DNA from: Agaribacterium haliotis
GTDB lineage: Bacteria > Pseudomonadota > Gammaproteobacteria > Pseudomonadales > Cellvibrionaceae
Reading direction: 5' to 3'
Length of the DNA stretch: 64,000 bases
Assembly (NCBI RefSeq): GCF_002312815.1
Contig: NZ_NKQJ01000004.1
Location: forward strand, 186,001 to 250,000
Of this stretch, positions 55,292 through 64,000 are shown one piece after another; the first letter of the stretch is position 1; every line of letters starts with the position of its first letter. The notes below the pieces were generated by a model. The model was not told the origin of the DNA. It worked only from the letters and a program-made list of their open reading frames with translations, and did not search any database. A program made the position numbers and the translations under genes.

Positions 55292-55915
55292 TCAGCTGCG
55301 AACAAGCAGATAAATACCGGCGCCAACCATTAAGGCAGACGCTAGATATGCTTGCCAATTTGAACTGCGTGCTAGCGAACGTGAGTTTAAGTACAGCGAG
55401 GCGCTGGCATAACTTAGCATAACTCCGCCGACACACAGGGTAGTGATGGCGTAAATAATCGCGATGTCTATTGTATTTAGCCTATCGAGCTGCACGAGTG
55501 ATGGGAATAGGCTGGCATAAAATAAAATTGCTTTGGGGTTACTAAGGGTTGTGAGCAGGCCGGCGGCAAATGCCTGGAGTGGCCCGTTTAAAACTGATTT
55601 ACCCTGTTTTTTATTTGTCTCGGGCTCCTTACTATGGCGCAACAAGCTTAAGCCAAGAAAAATTAAGTAGGCGGCGCCGGCGTACTGAATCACAACAAAC
55701 AATTGCCCCATTGTGCTGCTCAATGCCGTGAGGCCGGCAAGCGCAAGGGCGATATAGATATAATCACCAAAAAAGATTCCGGCAATACAGCAGCTGCCAC
55801 GAGCCAAGCCGTATTTTGTTGTTTGGCTGAGCACAACAAAGATACCTGGGCCGGGTATAGCTGCGAGTGTAATCATGGCAACGGCCAAGGTAAGGCTGCT
55901 AAGAAGATCCATCAT
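55292..55915 (-). CDS. LysE/RhtB-family amino-acid exporter
   Basis: 207 residues with six predicted membrane helices. Signature PGPGIFVVLSQTTKYGLARG near the N-terminus, and GLLTTLSNPKAILFYASLFP in the middle. Exports an amino acid or derivative; substrate unknown. It forms a probable operon with the tautomerase homologue. Confidence 0.9.
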   Translation of the reverse strand: MMDLLSSLTLAVAMITLAAIPGPGIFVVLSQTTKYGLARGSCCIAGIFFGDYIYIALALAGLTALSSTMGQLFVVIQYAGAAYLIFLGLSLLRHSKEPETNKKQGKSVLNGPLQAFAAGLLTTLSNPKAILFYASLFPSLVQLDRLNTIDIAIIYAITTLCVGGVMLSYASASLYLNSRSLARSSNWQAYLASALMVGAGIYLLVRS

Positions 55916-56079
55916 TTTTCCGCTAAGCGTTGGCGGTTGGCTAAGAATATAAGTGGCGTATATTCTGTCCGCCAGCAGTGATATGAGTTTGCAGCCTCAA
56001 TATGAAAAATTCTGGGCTGCAGCAGAGTTTCTGGCGTTTATTTTATCATTTTAAGGCGCAGCTTAATGTCGACCGGTTC

Positions 56080-56613
56080 TTAGTGGCTCGGGCCAATGCG
56101 TTTTTTTATACGGCTCAATGCAACAGGGGTAATACCCAAGTATTTGGCCAGGTCGTTTTGAGTGACCTTTTCTAGTAGTTCGGGTTTTGTTTGCTGCAGC
56201 TGTTGAAAGCGCTGTTCAGCGCTCAGGCATAGGAATTGATATTCGCGCTGCTCTTTTTTCATTGAGAAGCTCAATAACTGTTCAATCATTATGTTGGCAA
56301 ATTCGATATCGCTGAGGCTTAGCTCTCTGACCTTTGCAAACGGCAGCTGAATAAGCTGGCAGTCGGCCAGGCTGAGCAAGCTAAATGAACAGCAATCACC
56401 GGAGACTGCAGAGGTCATACTGGCAATAAGATCCGCGGGGCCGAGAAAGGATTTGATAAATTCCTTGCCATCATCCGAGTTGTAATAGGCCTTAAGCAAG
56501 CCGCTTTTTACCAGATACAGATTGCGGTCGGTATCGCCTTGAACAAATACGTGTTCGCCGCGTGTTTTGCTAACGCGCTTTCCCTGCTTGGCGACCAATT
56601 CGTCCAGTTTCAT
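56080..56613 (-). CDS. Crp/Fnr-family regulator
   Basis: 177 residues from the ATG at 56613; a longer frame reaches 56688 but would run into the divergent gene's upstream region. Cyclic-nucleotide-type beta roll (HVFVQGDTDRNLYLVKSGLL, then KEFIKSFLGPADLI) and a shortened C-terminal helix-turn-helix (TQNDLAKYLGITPVALSRI). Divergent from the SDR gene, which it may control. The ligand is unknown; no Fnr-type cysteine cluster is seen. Confidence 0.85.
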   Translation of the reverse strand: MKLDELVAKQGKRVSKTRGEHVFVQGDTDRNLYLVKSGLLKAYYNSDDGKEFIKSFLGPADLIASMTSAVSGDCCSFSLLSLADCQLIQLPFAKVRELSLSDIEFANIMIEQLLSFSMKKEQREYQFLCLSAEQRFQQLQQTKPELLEKVTQNDLAKYLGITPVALSRIKKRIGPSH

Positions 56614-56702
56614 TGCGTTAACCCAGGTTAATGAATATCCGTTTACCACGGCATAGCATAACCTAAGCTTGGGTTTTGCGGGAATCATGTCATGGAGCGA
56701 GT

Positions 56703-57434
56703 ATGGAACTGGTAAACAAATATATTGTTGTCACAGGTGCGACGGCCGGGGTCGGTTACGAGCTTGTGCGACAGTTACACACGAACAACAAGGTTATTGC
56801 GGTAGCGAGAAACGCAGACAAGCTGGCGCAGTTGCAGCAACAGTTTGAGGGTGTTGTTTGTTATCAGGCGGATCTATCTTGCCTCGATCAAGTTGAGACG
56901 GTAGCCGATCAGTTGGTTAAACATTTCGCCAAATTAGACGTGTTAATTAACAACGCCGCAGTGCAAAACACGGCGCAGTTCCTCGACGATGCTTTTGTCT
57001 ACGACGATATGGCGCGCGAGATTCAACTAAACTTCGGCAGTGTCTGTGCGCTGAGTTATTTACTTTTACCCTCGCTATTGCACGATCAGCCGGCGGCTAT
57101 TCTCAATATTAACTCCGGGCTTGCGCTGACGCCCAAAACCTCTTCTGCGGTGTATTGTGCCACCAAAGCCGCGCTAAATAGTTTGACGCTGGCGCTGCGC
57201 TACCAACTTGCCCAGAGCAATATTGTGGTTCAGCAGGCCCTGTTGGATTTAGTTGATACGGATATGACGCGTGGACGCGGGCAAAACAAAATGTCGGCTG
57301 CCAAGGCTGCGGCTAAGATTATTGATGGTTTTCAGGCTGGGCAGCTCGATCACGATATTGGCAAGGTGAAATTACTGCGCCTGCTTATGAGCCTGGCGCC
57401 ACCGCTAGCTAGAAAAATCATGAAACGGAATTAA
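56703..57434 (+). CDS. Short-chain dehydrogenase/reductase
   Basis: 243 residues from the ATG at 56703 (GGAG 5 bases upstream). Cofactor motif VVTGATAGVGYELV, the NNAA motif (DVLINNAAVQNT), Ser in NINSGLAL and YxxxK (VYCATKAAL). It resembles DltE-like reductases. Substrate unknown. Four bases before the VTT gene, so cotranscribed. Confidence 0.9.
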   Translation: MELVNKYIVVTGATAGVGYELVRQLHTNNKVIAVARNADKLAQLQQQFEGVVCYQADLSCLDQVETVADQLVKHFAKLDVLINNAAVQNTAQFLDDAFVYDDMAREIQLNFGSVCALSYLLLPSLLHDQPAAILNINSGLALTPKTSSAVYCATKAALNSLTLALRYQLAQSNIVVQQALLDLVDTDMTRGRGQNKMSAAKAAAKIIDGFQAGQLDHDIGKVKLLRLLMSLAPPLARKIMKRN

Positions 57435-57438
57435 ATCC

Positions 57439-58122
57439 ATGAGAGCGTTATTGAAAGTTATCGTAATTCTTGCGTTGCTTTTTGCTGCAACCTTTGTGCT
57501 GATTAAATCTACCGGGCTGCTGAGTGTCGCGCAGATTGAGGCCTGGCTAACTGCAGCCAAAGATTTATCGCCGCTCTATGTTGGCAGCATTGTCGCGTTG
57601 TTATTATTTGCCGATCTTTTTATTGCTGTACCAACTTTAACCGTCACCATATTGGCTGGATATTTTCTTGGCTACAGTTATGGTGCGCTCTCGGCTCTGC
57701 TCGGTATGCAGCTGGCGGGTTGCTGCGGTTATGTTATTAGTCGTCGCTTTGGCGATTCCGTGTTTTGTTTTTTGCTAAAAGATGAAAATAAGCGCGCTGA
57801 GGCAATAGCGAGTTTTCAGCGTCACGGTTTTGCGATGATTTTGTTGTCGCGAGCACTGCCCATTTTGCCTGAAGTCTGTGCGTGTCTTGCGGGCATGACA
57901 CGTATGCCTTTTCTAAAATTTATTAGTGCATGGAGCTTAAGTACGACACCTTATGTGTTAATTGCCGCCTATGCCGGCTCACTTAGCTCGCTAGAGAACC
58001 CCAAACCTGCGATTTTAACCGCTATATTTATGTCGTTTTTTCTGTGGTGTGCGTGGTTTATCTACCATCATAAAAATAAAAAAGTGCGCCAAAATCGAGC
58101 CGAGCAATTGATAAATAGTTAA
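57439..58122 (+). CDS. VTT-domain membrane protein (TVP38/TMEM64, DedA-related)
   Basis: 227 residues with five or six membrane segments. VTT features are VTILAGYFLGYSYGALSALL, a basic stretch RRFGD, and LLSRALPILPEVCACLAGMT. Related proteins are lipid scramblase-like or transporters. Its stop overlaps the stop of the convergent gene by 4 bases. Confidence 0.88.
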   Translation: MRALLKVIVILALLFAATFVLIKSTGLLSVAQIEAWLTAAKDLSPLYVGSIVALLLFADLFIAVPTLTVTILAGYFLGYSYGALSALLGMQLAGCCGYVISRRFGDSVFCFLLKDENKRAEAIASFQRHGFAMILLSRALPILPEVCACLAGMTRMPFLKFISAWSLSTTPYVLIAAYAGSLSSLENPKPAILTAIFMSFFLWCAWFIYHHKNKKVRQNRAEQLINS

Positions 58123-58580
58123 GTTGAGCGGCTTTTGTTAAGTGTTATTTCCGGCCACGCCTGTTTTAGGCCGGCAGCGTAAAATAAACCGATCACTAAG
58201 CATATCGATGAGCTGGTAAACCAAAACTTGAGCCCCATTGCCTGTACATGTGGGGTTTGTATTACAAAAGGCAAGAAAAAACCGTAGATACCGCGAGTGC
58301 AATAGACGGCACTGATCAGCACGAGGCAGCTTCTGAGCAGGGGCAGGCGGATTATTAGTTTTGCACCGGAAAGCGCGTACAGGGCCCAGGTTGTTAACAC
58401 TGCGGCGATCGCCAGAGTGATGATGGTCGGGTAGGCTTTGCCCTGGGCGGCCATCGTGGCCAGCTGCTCACCGGCACCAAAGGCTCGGTACCAGTCGGGG
58501 CCGCCAAAAATAACGGCAATATGGGCAAGCGCGGCGCTGAAGCTTAAGCCGCCGGCAATCAAGAGCGGTGTATTTTTCAT
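58119..58580 (-). CDS. Four-helix membrane protein, uncharacterised
   Basis: 153 residues with four membrane segments (about 5-25, 52-70, 80-105, 115-138). It starts PLLIAGGLSFSAALAHIAVI and has an amphipathic GGPDWYRAFGAGEQ loop. Similar small proteins are common in gammaproteobacteria without assigned function. Confidence 0.8.
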   Translation of the reverse strand: MKNTPLLIAGGLSFSAALAHIAVIFGGPDWYRAFGAGEQLATMAAQGKAYPTIITLAIAAVLTTWALYALSGAKLIIRLPLLRSCLVLISAVYCTRGIYGFFLPFVIQTPHVQAMGLKFWFTSSSICLVIGLFYAAGLKQAWPEITLNKSRST

Positions 58581-58713
58581 CTATAGATTTTTCACCTGTA
58601 AGTTTGTCAGCTGTGGTTTTGTAGCGGCAGCTGCCTATTTGTAGACAGTTATCCGGGCTTTGTTCGGCGCACGTTTGCCTTTTGCTAAAGTACCAGTGAC
58701 TTATCTGTCGGGC

Positions 58714-58741
58714 AAAAAAAAACCCGCATCGCGGGCTTTTT
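58714..58741 (-). terminator. Terminator of fbaA
   Basis: On the minus strand CCCGC-GAT-GCGGG is followed by nine T. On the plus strand the same hairpin has five T. Confidence 0.92.
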
Positions 58742-58766
58742 GAGTTTGTTGAACAACTTGCTGCTC

Positions 58767-59846
58767 TTAGAAGCGGTTCAGGCAGTTCAAGTCGCTGAAA
58801 GCCTGCTCGAGGCGAGTGCTCATGCTCTCTTCCATTTTTCGCAACCAAACGCGCGGGTCGTAGTATTTTTTGTTGGGCGCGTCGTCGCCTTCTGGGTTGC
58901 CGATTTGGCCTTGCAGGTAGGCTTCTTTGTCGAGGTAGTACTGGCGGATACCGTCCCACGCAGCCCACTGGGTGTCGGTGTCGATATTCATTTTAACAAC
59001 GCCGTAGCTGATGCTCTCTTCAATCTCGGCCTGTGAAGAACCCGAACCGCCGTGGAAAACAAAGTCGAGGCTGTTAGGCGCAAGACCGTATTTCTCGCTC
59101 ACATAAGCTTGAGAGTCGCGCAAGATGGTCGGTGTCAGTTTAACGTTACCGGGCTTATAGACGCCGTGTACGTTGCCGAACGATGCGGCGATGGTGAAAC
59201 GATCGCTGACTTTGCTCAGCTCTTCGTAGGCGTAAGCTACTTCAGAAGGCTGGGTGTAAAGCAGGCTGTGATCCATATCGGTGTTGTCGACGCCGTCTTC
59301 TTCACCGCCGGTGCAGCCGAGTTCAATTTCGAGGGTCATGCCCATCTTGCTCATACGCTCTAAGTACTTGGCGCAGATTTCGATGTTTTCTTCGAGGCTC
59401 TCTTCGCTGAGATCAATCATGTGGCTGGAAAACAGAGGCTTGCCGGTTTCGGCAAAGTGCTTTTCACCCGCATCGAGCAGGCCGTCGATCCAGGGCAGCA
59501 GTTTTTTTGCTGCGTGGTCAGTGTGCAGGATAACCGGTACACCGTAAGCTTCAGCGACGGCGTGAACGTGTTTGGCGCCGGCGATACCACCGAGGATGGC
59601 GTTGCCCTGGCCTTCTAATTTGAGGCTCTTACCGGCAACAAAGGCGGCACCGCCATTTGAAAACTGAACAATTACAGGAGAGTTAACACGCGCTGCGGTT
59701 TCCAGGGTTGCATTGATAGAGTCGGTACCGACACAGTTCACAGCGGGCAGAGCAAATTTGCCAGCTTTAGCTAATGCAAAGATTTTTTGAACGTCGTCGC
59801 CAGTAGCGACACCGGGTTTAACTACAGACGAGATAAGGTCCGACAT
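58767..59846 (-). CDS. fbaA: Class II fructose-bisphosphate aldolase
   Basis: 359 residues from the ATG at 59846 (AGGAAG 7 bases upstream), exactly the length of E. coli FbaA. Zinc-site motif PVILHTDHAAKKLLPWIDG and the GSGSSQAEIEESISYGVVK phosphate loop are present, with IELGCTGGEEDGVDNT between. Cleaves fructose-1,6-bisphosphate in glycolysis and works in reverse in gluconeogenesis. It has its own terminator and is monocistronic here. Confidence 0.97.
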   Translation of the reverse strand: MSDLISSVVKPGVATGDDVQKIFALAKAGKFALPAVNCVGTDSINATLETAARVNSPVIVQFSNGGAAFVAGKSLKLEGQGNAILGGIAGAKHVHAVAEAYGVPVILHTDHAAKKLLPWIDGLLDAGEKHFAETGKPLFSSHMIDLSEESLEENIEICAKYLERMSKMGMTLEIELGCTGGEEDGVDNTDMDHSLLYTQPSEVAYAYEELSKVSDRFTIAASFGNVHGVYKPGNVKLTPTILRDSQAYVSEKYGLAPNSLDFVFHGGSGSSQAEIEESISYGVVKMNIDTDTQWAAWDGIRQYYLDKEAYLQGQIGNPEGDDAPNKKYYDPRVWLRKMEESMSTRLEQAFSDLNCLNRF

Positions 59847-60186
59847 AGGGGAGCTTCCTGAATACTTGTATTGGATTAAACGCCGTCGAGGCGGAGCGAA
59901 TTTTAACCGAAATTTGCTTGCAGTTTCCACGTGAGCCCTTGCACTGGCTCAAATATCCGTCGCTTTTAAGCACATTTGTATTGTTGCGGCGCTAAATGCC
60001 GCGCTTGAGCTTTCGCCTGTTGGCACCGGCGTTTGTTTGACTTGCCTGCCCTGGTGCCGGTGTTGTCGGCTTTGTTACCAAGCGGTTACCTAATTGTGCA
60101 GTTTTTATCAGCGCTGATTGTGGTGCTTGTCAGCAGTAGGTGCACTTGGCATGATGCCGGGGCTCTTGCTTATAAATAATCCGGCT
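59847..60186. other. Divergent intergenic region
   Basis: 340 bases between fbaA and the hydrolase gene. It should hold both promoters. No clear operators, repeats or small genes seen. Confidence 0.5.
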
Positions 60187-61791
60187 ATGGATATGCCCAA
60201 TTTTCTTTCCTATCTGCGACACTTGGCCGCCGTACTGGCGCTGTCTTTTTCCTGCTCCGCCTTGATGGCCGCACCCGAAACCGAGGCCGCGCTGCCTGGC
60301 CTGAGTTTTGAGCCCTGCGCGCGCTCAGTTAGCTCTGGCTGGAGCCGCCGCGCCGAGTGCGCAAGCACGGTGGTGCCTCTTGATTATCAGCAGCCCGAAG
60401 CTGAACAAATAGAGCTGAGCATCGTGCGCTTAAAATCGCGGCGCAGTCAGCCTGAGCGCGACCCGATGTTGATGTTAGCCGGCGGCCCTGGGCAGGCGGC
60501 GTCAGAGGCGTTTTTATTTGCCGATCACCGCTACCCCAAGCTAATCGAAAACCGGGATATCTATCTAATCGACCAGCGCGGAACCGGTGACAGCACAGCC
60601 ATGCGCTGTGAGGCGATGAAGGATGCCGATCTGAGTGTGCAGCGCGACTGGCATGAGCTGCAGCGCTTGACAGATGAATGCCTGCAGCAGCTGCCCGCCG
60701 ACCCGCGCTTCTTTACGACTTCGGTGGCCATCCGGGATTTTGAATACCTGCGCAAACAGCTCGGCATTGACCAGTGGAATTTGCTCGGAGTTAGCTACGG
60801 TACTCGTGTGGCCCAACACTATCTGCGCCAATACCCCAATGCTATTCGCTCAGTTGTGCTTGACTCGGTATTGCCGCCGGATATGAATTTTGGCCCGGAC
60901 ATCGCGCTCGAAAGTGAAAAGGCCCTGCAGAATTTATTTTTGCGCTGCGAAGCCGACAAGCACTGCGCCGAGCACTTTCCCGATTTATCGACACGCACGC
61001 GTGCGCTGCTGCAAAAACTTAAAAATGAGCCGGTGCTACAGCTGCAACTGGAGGACCTAAACACCGGGCTTAACCAACATCGCGATTTTTCCCACGAGCA
61101 ACTTGTCGGCATGATTCGGCTGAGCTTATACAGCGATGAGAGCATGGCGCTGCTGCCTCTGCTCTTATATCAGGCCAGCAACGGCAACGTTGCGCCGCTG
61201 GCGCGCACGGCGTGGTCCTACCAAGATAGCTTGGGTGAAGCGATCAACCTCGGCATGCACAACGCGGTAGTTTGTAGTGAGGACTACCCCTTTTATCGCC
61301 AGCAAGACATCGATATACCCGACCTGGAGCGAAGTTATATGGGGCCAATGCTGCACAGGGCGCTTGTAAAGATGTGTGAGCGCTGGCCGCAGGGCCCGGT
61401 CGACGATGATTTTAAGCAGCTTGTCAGCAGCGACAAGCCGGTGCTGTTGATATCCGGTGAGCTCGATCCGATCACGCCGCCGGCCTACGCCGAGCGGGCC
61501 AAAGAGAAGCTGACCAATGCCCGTCACGTAGTTTTGCCGGGCCAGGGCCACTCGGCCTCAATTATTGCCTGTGCACCGGATTTGGTTGCCGAGTTTGTCA
61601 ATCGGGCCAGCGCCGAGGCCTTGCCCATCGGCTGTGTTATTGAGCTGCAAGCTTCAGCTTTTTTCTTAAATTTTAATGGGCCCTTTGTAAGCGGTGTTGA
61701 GGGGCGAGCCGGTGATAAGGGGCAGGCTCGAACTGAAACATCCGAGTTAGAAGGCGCCAGCGGGCGAGCTGCGGTGGAGTTAAATTTGTGA
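60187..61791 (+). CDS. Exported alpha/beta hydrolase (TAP/proline iminopeptidase-like)
   Basis: 534 residues from the ATG at 60187, which starts a signal peptide (LRHLAAVLALSFSCSALMAA). The nucleophile elbow is GVSYGTRVAQ, the acid lies in GELDPITPPA and the base in GQGHSA, with an oxyanion region AGGPGQAAS. Six or more cysteines fit an extracytoplasmic enzyme. Related tripeptidyl or prolyl aminopeptidases release N-terminal peptides. A 70-residue tail after the catalytic domain (ending in GRAAVELNL) is extra. Its stop overlaps the start of the ABC gene. Confidence 0.88.
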   Translation: MDMPNFLSYLRHLAAVLALSFSCSALMAAPETEAALPGLSFEPCARSVSSGWSRRAECASTVVPLDYQQPEAEQIELSIVRLKSRRSQPERDPMLMLAGGPGQAASEAFLFADHRYPKLIENRDIYLIDQRGTGDSTAMRCEAMKDADLSVQRDWHELQRLTDECLQQLPADPRFFTTSVAIRDFEYLRKQLGIDQWNLLGVSYGTRVAQHYLRQYPNAIRSVVLDSVLPPDMNFGPDIALESEKALQNLFLRCEADKHCAEHFPDLSTRTRALLQKLKNEPVLQLQLEDLNTGLNQHRDFSHEQLVGMIRLSLYSDESMALLPLLLYQASNGNVAPLARTAWSYQDSLGEAINLGMHNAVVCSEDYPFYRQQDIDIPDLERSYMGPMLHRALVKMCERWPQGPVDDDFKQLVSSDKPVLLISGELDPITPPAYAERAKEKLTNARHVVLPGQGHSASIIACAPDLVAEFVNRASAEALPIGCVIELQASAFFLNFNGPFVSGVEGRAGDKGQARTETSELEGASGRAAVELNL

Positions 61792-62567
61792 TTGAAGTAA
61801 AAGGTCTGAGCAAATATTACGACAAGCGCGGCGGCGCGTTTATGCAAAAAAAGCAGCGCATCTGTGCTTTGGCCGATGTTAGTTTTTGTGCGCGCGATGG
61901 TGAAATTAGCGCTTTGCTCGGTGCAAATGGTGCCGGCAAGTCTAGCGCGCTGCGCATTATTGCGACGTTGTTAAAAGCCGATAGTGGCACGGTGAGCGTT
62001 GACGGTTTTGACAGTGCCAGTGAAGCTCTGCAAGTTAGAAAACACTTAGGTTTTATGCCGCACAACAGCGGTTTGTATCCGCGTTTAACGGCCGTTGAAA
62101 ATATTCGCTACTACGCCGAGATTGCCGGTGTCACCGGCGACAAACTTGAAAAAAGCCTGGCCACGTTAATTCCTATGCTCGATATGCAAGAAATTGCCGA
62201 GCGCCGCTGCGGCGGCTTTTCTCAGGGCCAGACAATGAAGGTGGCGTTAGCGAGGGCCTTAATTCACAAACCTAAAACGTTGATGCTCGATGAGCCAAGC
62301 AATGGTTTAGATGTGATGGCAACGCGCAAATTGCGCACGATACTGCGGCGCCTGCGCGATGAGGGGCACTGTATTTTATTGAGCTCCCACATTATGCAAG
62401 AGGTTGATGCGCTGTGTGATCACGTCGCCATCATAAACGAAGGGCGCATAACACTCGAAGGTGCCGTTGCCGATATCAAGCGGCAGACCGGCCAGAGTAA
62501 CCTCGAAGATGCCTTTGTCTTTGCCATCGGTGAGAGCCTCGATGAAAACGCGGAGGCGCAAGCGTGA
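61788..62567 (+). CDS. ABC exporter ATP-binding protein, NatA-like
   Basis: 259 residues starting with GTG in a 4-base overlap (GTGA) with the hydrolase. Walker A GANGAGKSS, signature-type GGFSQGQTMKVALARAL, Walker B LMLDEPSNGLD and switch His in LLSSHIMQE. Paired with the next gene as an exporter of the NatAB/ABC-2 type. Na+ or drug export is possible; substrate unknown. Confidence 0.92.
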   Translation: MIEVKGLSKYYDKRGGAFMQKKQRICALADVSFCARDGEISALLGANGAGKSSALRIIATLLKADSGTVSVDGFDSASEALQVRKHLGFMPHNSGLYPRLTAVENIRYYAEIAGVTGDKLEKSLATLIPMLDMQEIAERRCGGFSQGQTMKVALARALIHKPKTLMLDEPSNGLDVMATRKLRTILRRLRDEGHCILLSSHIMQEVDALCDHVAIINEGRITLEGAVADIKRQTGQSNLEDAFVFAIGESLDENAEAQA

Positions 62568-63736
62568 ATACTTTTTTAACCGTGTACCTAAAAGAAGTTA
62601 AAGACAACCTCAGGGACAAGCGCTCGGTATTTTTTGCCCTGCTCTACGGTCCGCTGCTGCTACCGTTGATGGTGCTCGGTTCGCTTGTAGGGGGAATAAA
62701 AAAACACAGCGTCAACTTTGATGAGACCCTGGTTGTTTACGCCGCTGGAGATGTTTCAGCAGCCCGACAATTTTTAGCGGAAAAAAATATACGCCTTAAG
62801 GCCGCAGGTGAGAATTGGCAGCAGCGCCTGCGAGATGGTGAACTCAACGTTGTAATCGAGCTGGATCAGAACTACCAGCAAAACCTTGTCGACGGGCGCA
62901 CAGCCTTTGTTACTTTTTATTTTGATAGTGAAAACGACGTTTCGGTCAAAGCTAAGCAGCGCCTGCACAGCGCCTGGCAGGCTTATCACAGTCAACTCGC
63001 TGCGCTAAGGCTGGCAGCGCGAGGTATGAACGAGCAACTGACGCGGCCTTTTCAGTTTATCGACGCAGATATTGCTGAAACCGGCGGCCCGGAGAAAACG
63101 GTTGCACGTATGCTGCCGTTTATTGTGATTATGGCGCTGACCTTGGGTGGTTTTTATCTGGCGGTTGATATCTGCGCAGGTGAGCGCGAGCGCCATTCGC
63201 TGGAGCCGCTGCTGAGCTTGAGCATGCGTCGTTCGACCCTGGTTTTTGCCAAGTGGGCGGCGCTGTGTACGTTTGTGTGTCTCGCGGGCGCCTTGACGCT
63301 ACTAAGTTGTTTTCTGTTGTTAAACTATATACCACTTGCAGAGCTCAAGCGCTTTTTCCACATTGATGCCTGGATGTTTCTGAAGCTGTTTTTCTTGATG
63401 TTGCCGCTGATGCTGTTTTTGGCTTCGGCCATGTTGCTGATAGCAAGTTTTGCCCGCAATGCCAAAGAGGCGCAGACTCACTTAGGCATCGCTATGATGC
63501 TGCCAATGGCTCCGTTTTTTCTGCTTGAGTTTTTGAGTATTAAGGCATCTAAACTGCTGTTTGCGATACCGGTTATGAGCCAGTTTTTATTGGCAGAGCG
63601 CCTGGTTGTCGATGAAAATTTAGCTGTTGAAGCGCTGCTATTGAGCTTTAGTTCCTGTTTGGCACTTGCCGTCATCTTTTTGTTGCAGATAATACGTATC
63701 TTTTCGAGCGAAAATATCTTAACAAAAGAGGCCTAA
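62564..63736 (+). CDS. ABC-2 type permease, NatB-like
   Basis: 390 residues, GTG start overlapping the previous stop by 4 bases. An N-terminal helix (about 20-42), a long periplasmic part (about 45-180) and five or six helices at the C-terminus (VARMLPFIVIMALTLGGFYL onward), the NatB/ABC2_membrane_3 plan. Works with the ATPase before it. Confidence 0.9.
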   Translation: MNTFLTVYLKEVKDNLRDKRSVFFALLYGPLLLPLMVLGSLVGGIKKHSVNFDETLVVYAAGDVSAARQFLAEKNIRLKAAGENWQQRLRDGELNVVIELDQNYQQNLVDGRTAFVTFYFDSENDVSVKAKQRLHSAWQAYHSQLAALRLAARGMNEQLTRPFQFIDADIAETGGPEKTVARMLPFIVIMALTLGGFYLAVDICAGERERHSLEPLLSLSMRRSTLVFAKWAALCTFVCLAGALTLLSCFLLLNYIPLAELKRFFHIDAWMFLKLFFLMLPLMLFLASAMLLIASFARNAKEAQTHLGIAMMLPMAPFFLLEFLSIKASKLLFAIPVMSQFLLAERLVVDENLAVEALLLSFSSCLALAVIFLLQIIRIFSSENILTKEA

Positions 63737-63739
63737 GGG

Positions 63740-64000
63740 ATGTTCAGGCGGTTATGGGCGCGATTGTGGTTCCGCATCGTTGCTTTACTTGTTGCTGCGG
63801 TACTAACTTTCAATTCCATCGTCTGGCTGACATCGCCGATGTTCAGCCGCTATTTTATCGGCGACCTAATTGAAAGCAGTCGCTTAGAGCTGGATCAGAA
63901 CTCCTTGATTCGGCTCAATCTGTTCCGCTCCCGTATTACCATTGAAAATTTGCGCTGGCAGGGCAACGAGGGGCGGCATTTTCTGCTGCGTTCGCTCGAT
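63740..64000 (+). CDS. AsmA-like protein, start only (cut by window end)
   Basis: An ATG at 63740 with AAGAGG 9 bases upstream opens a frame to the window edge. One N-terminal membrane helix (FRIVALLVAAVLTFNSIVWL) is followed by IGDLIESSRLELDQNS and ITIENLRW, the pattern of AsmA/YdbH-type or DUF748 proteins that bridge the envelope. 87 residues seen; the assignment is tentative. Confidence 0.6.
   Translation, partial: MFRRLWARLWFRIVALLVAAVLTFNSIVWLTSPMFSRYFIGDLIESSRLELDQNSLIRLNLFRSRITIENLRWQGNEGRHFLLRSLD

Overview
The window looks like chromosome of a marine agar-degrading gammaproteobacterium, most likely a Cellvibrionaceae relative (Saccharophagus, Simiduia or Teredinibacter type). This is inferred from giant secreted glycoside hydrolases with Pro-Ser linkers, GH86, GH50 and GH2 enzymes side by side, and an ordinary gammaproteobacterial housekeeping complement. 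No tRNA, rRNA, CRISPR array, prophage or intact insertion sequence was recognised.

Region 1 (1-25.9 kb) is an agar or porphyran utilisation locus. Four tandem paralogous GH86 enzymes lie on the plus strand (the first is cut by the window start). A GH2 beta-galactosidase-like enzyme sits between the second and third. A chemoreceptor with a c-type haem motif (minus strand) and a GH50 exo-beta-agarase lipoprotein follow. Each full-length GH86 has a signal peptide, a catalytic domain, an accessory beta domain, three Big2-like Ig domains and CBM6-type modules joined by Pro-Ser linkers. Copies 1-3 end in a third, strongly conserved CBM6-like module. Copy 4 replaces it with a 48-bp-period PQPS repeat and a GlyGly-CTERM-like tail, so it is probably surface-sorted while the others are released. 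A plausible scheme is endo-cleavage outside the cell by GH86, exo-cleavage at the membrane by GH50, and trimming of oligosaccharide ends by GH2. No GH117 or galactose catabolism genes are visible.

Region 2 (25.9-37.1 kb) holds two uncharacterised minus-strand genes, then a tight plus-strand operon: TpsB transporter, TpsA exoprotein, YfiR-like periplasmic protein and a CHASE8-like/HAMP hybrid histidine kinase. A convergent NarL-type regulator follows. Two of the upstream regions share a GGCCTAGCCCnnnnGGTCTA motif.

Region 3 (37.2-46.7 kb) contains deaD, a YaiI-family gene, a 58-residue membrane peptide gene, cysK, an LpxR-like outer-membrane protein, two uncharacterised genes (one with a threefold internal repeat), an acylating acetaldehyde dehydrogenase homologue and zur. 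Region 4 (46.8-49.4 kb) is a TonB-dependent receptor with three His/Asp/Glu-rich segments, preceded by a candidate Zur box, so probably zinc uptake.

Region 5 (49.5-64 kb) is mixed: a SHOCT protein, YghU, gamma-glutamylcyclotransferase-like and DUF1801 proteins, a membrane protein with a large extracytoplasmic domain, a CadC/ToxR-type regulator with TPR-like tail, a tautomerase homologue lacking Pro1, a LysE exporter, a Crp/Fnr regulator divergent from an SDR and a VTT membrane protein, fbaA, and an operon of an exported alpha/beta hydrolase, a NatAB-type ABC exporter and the start of an AsmA-like protein.
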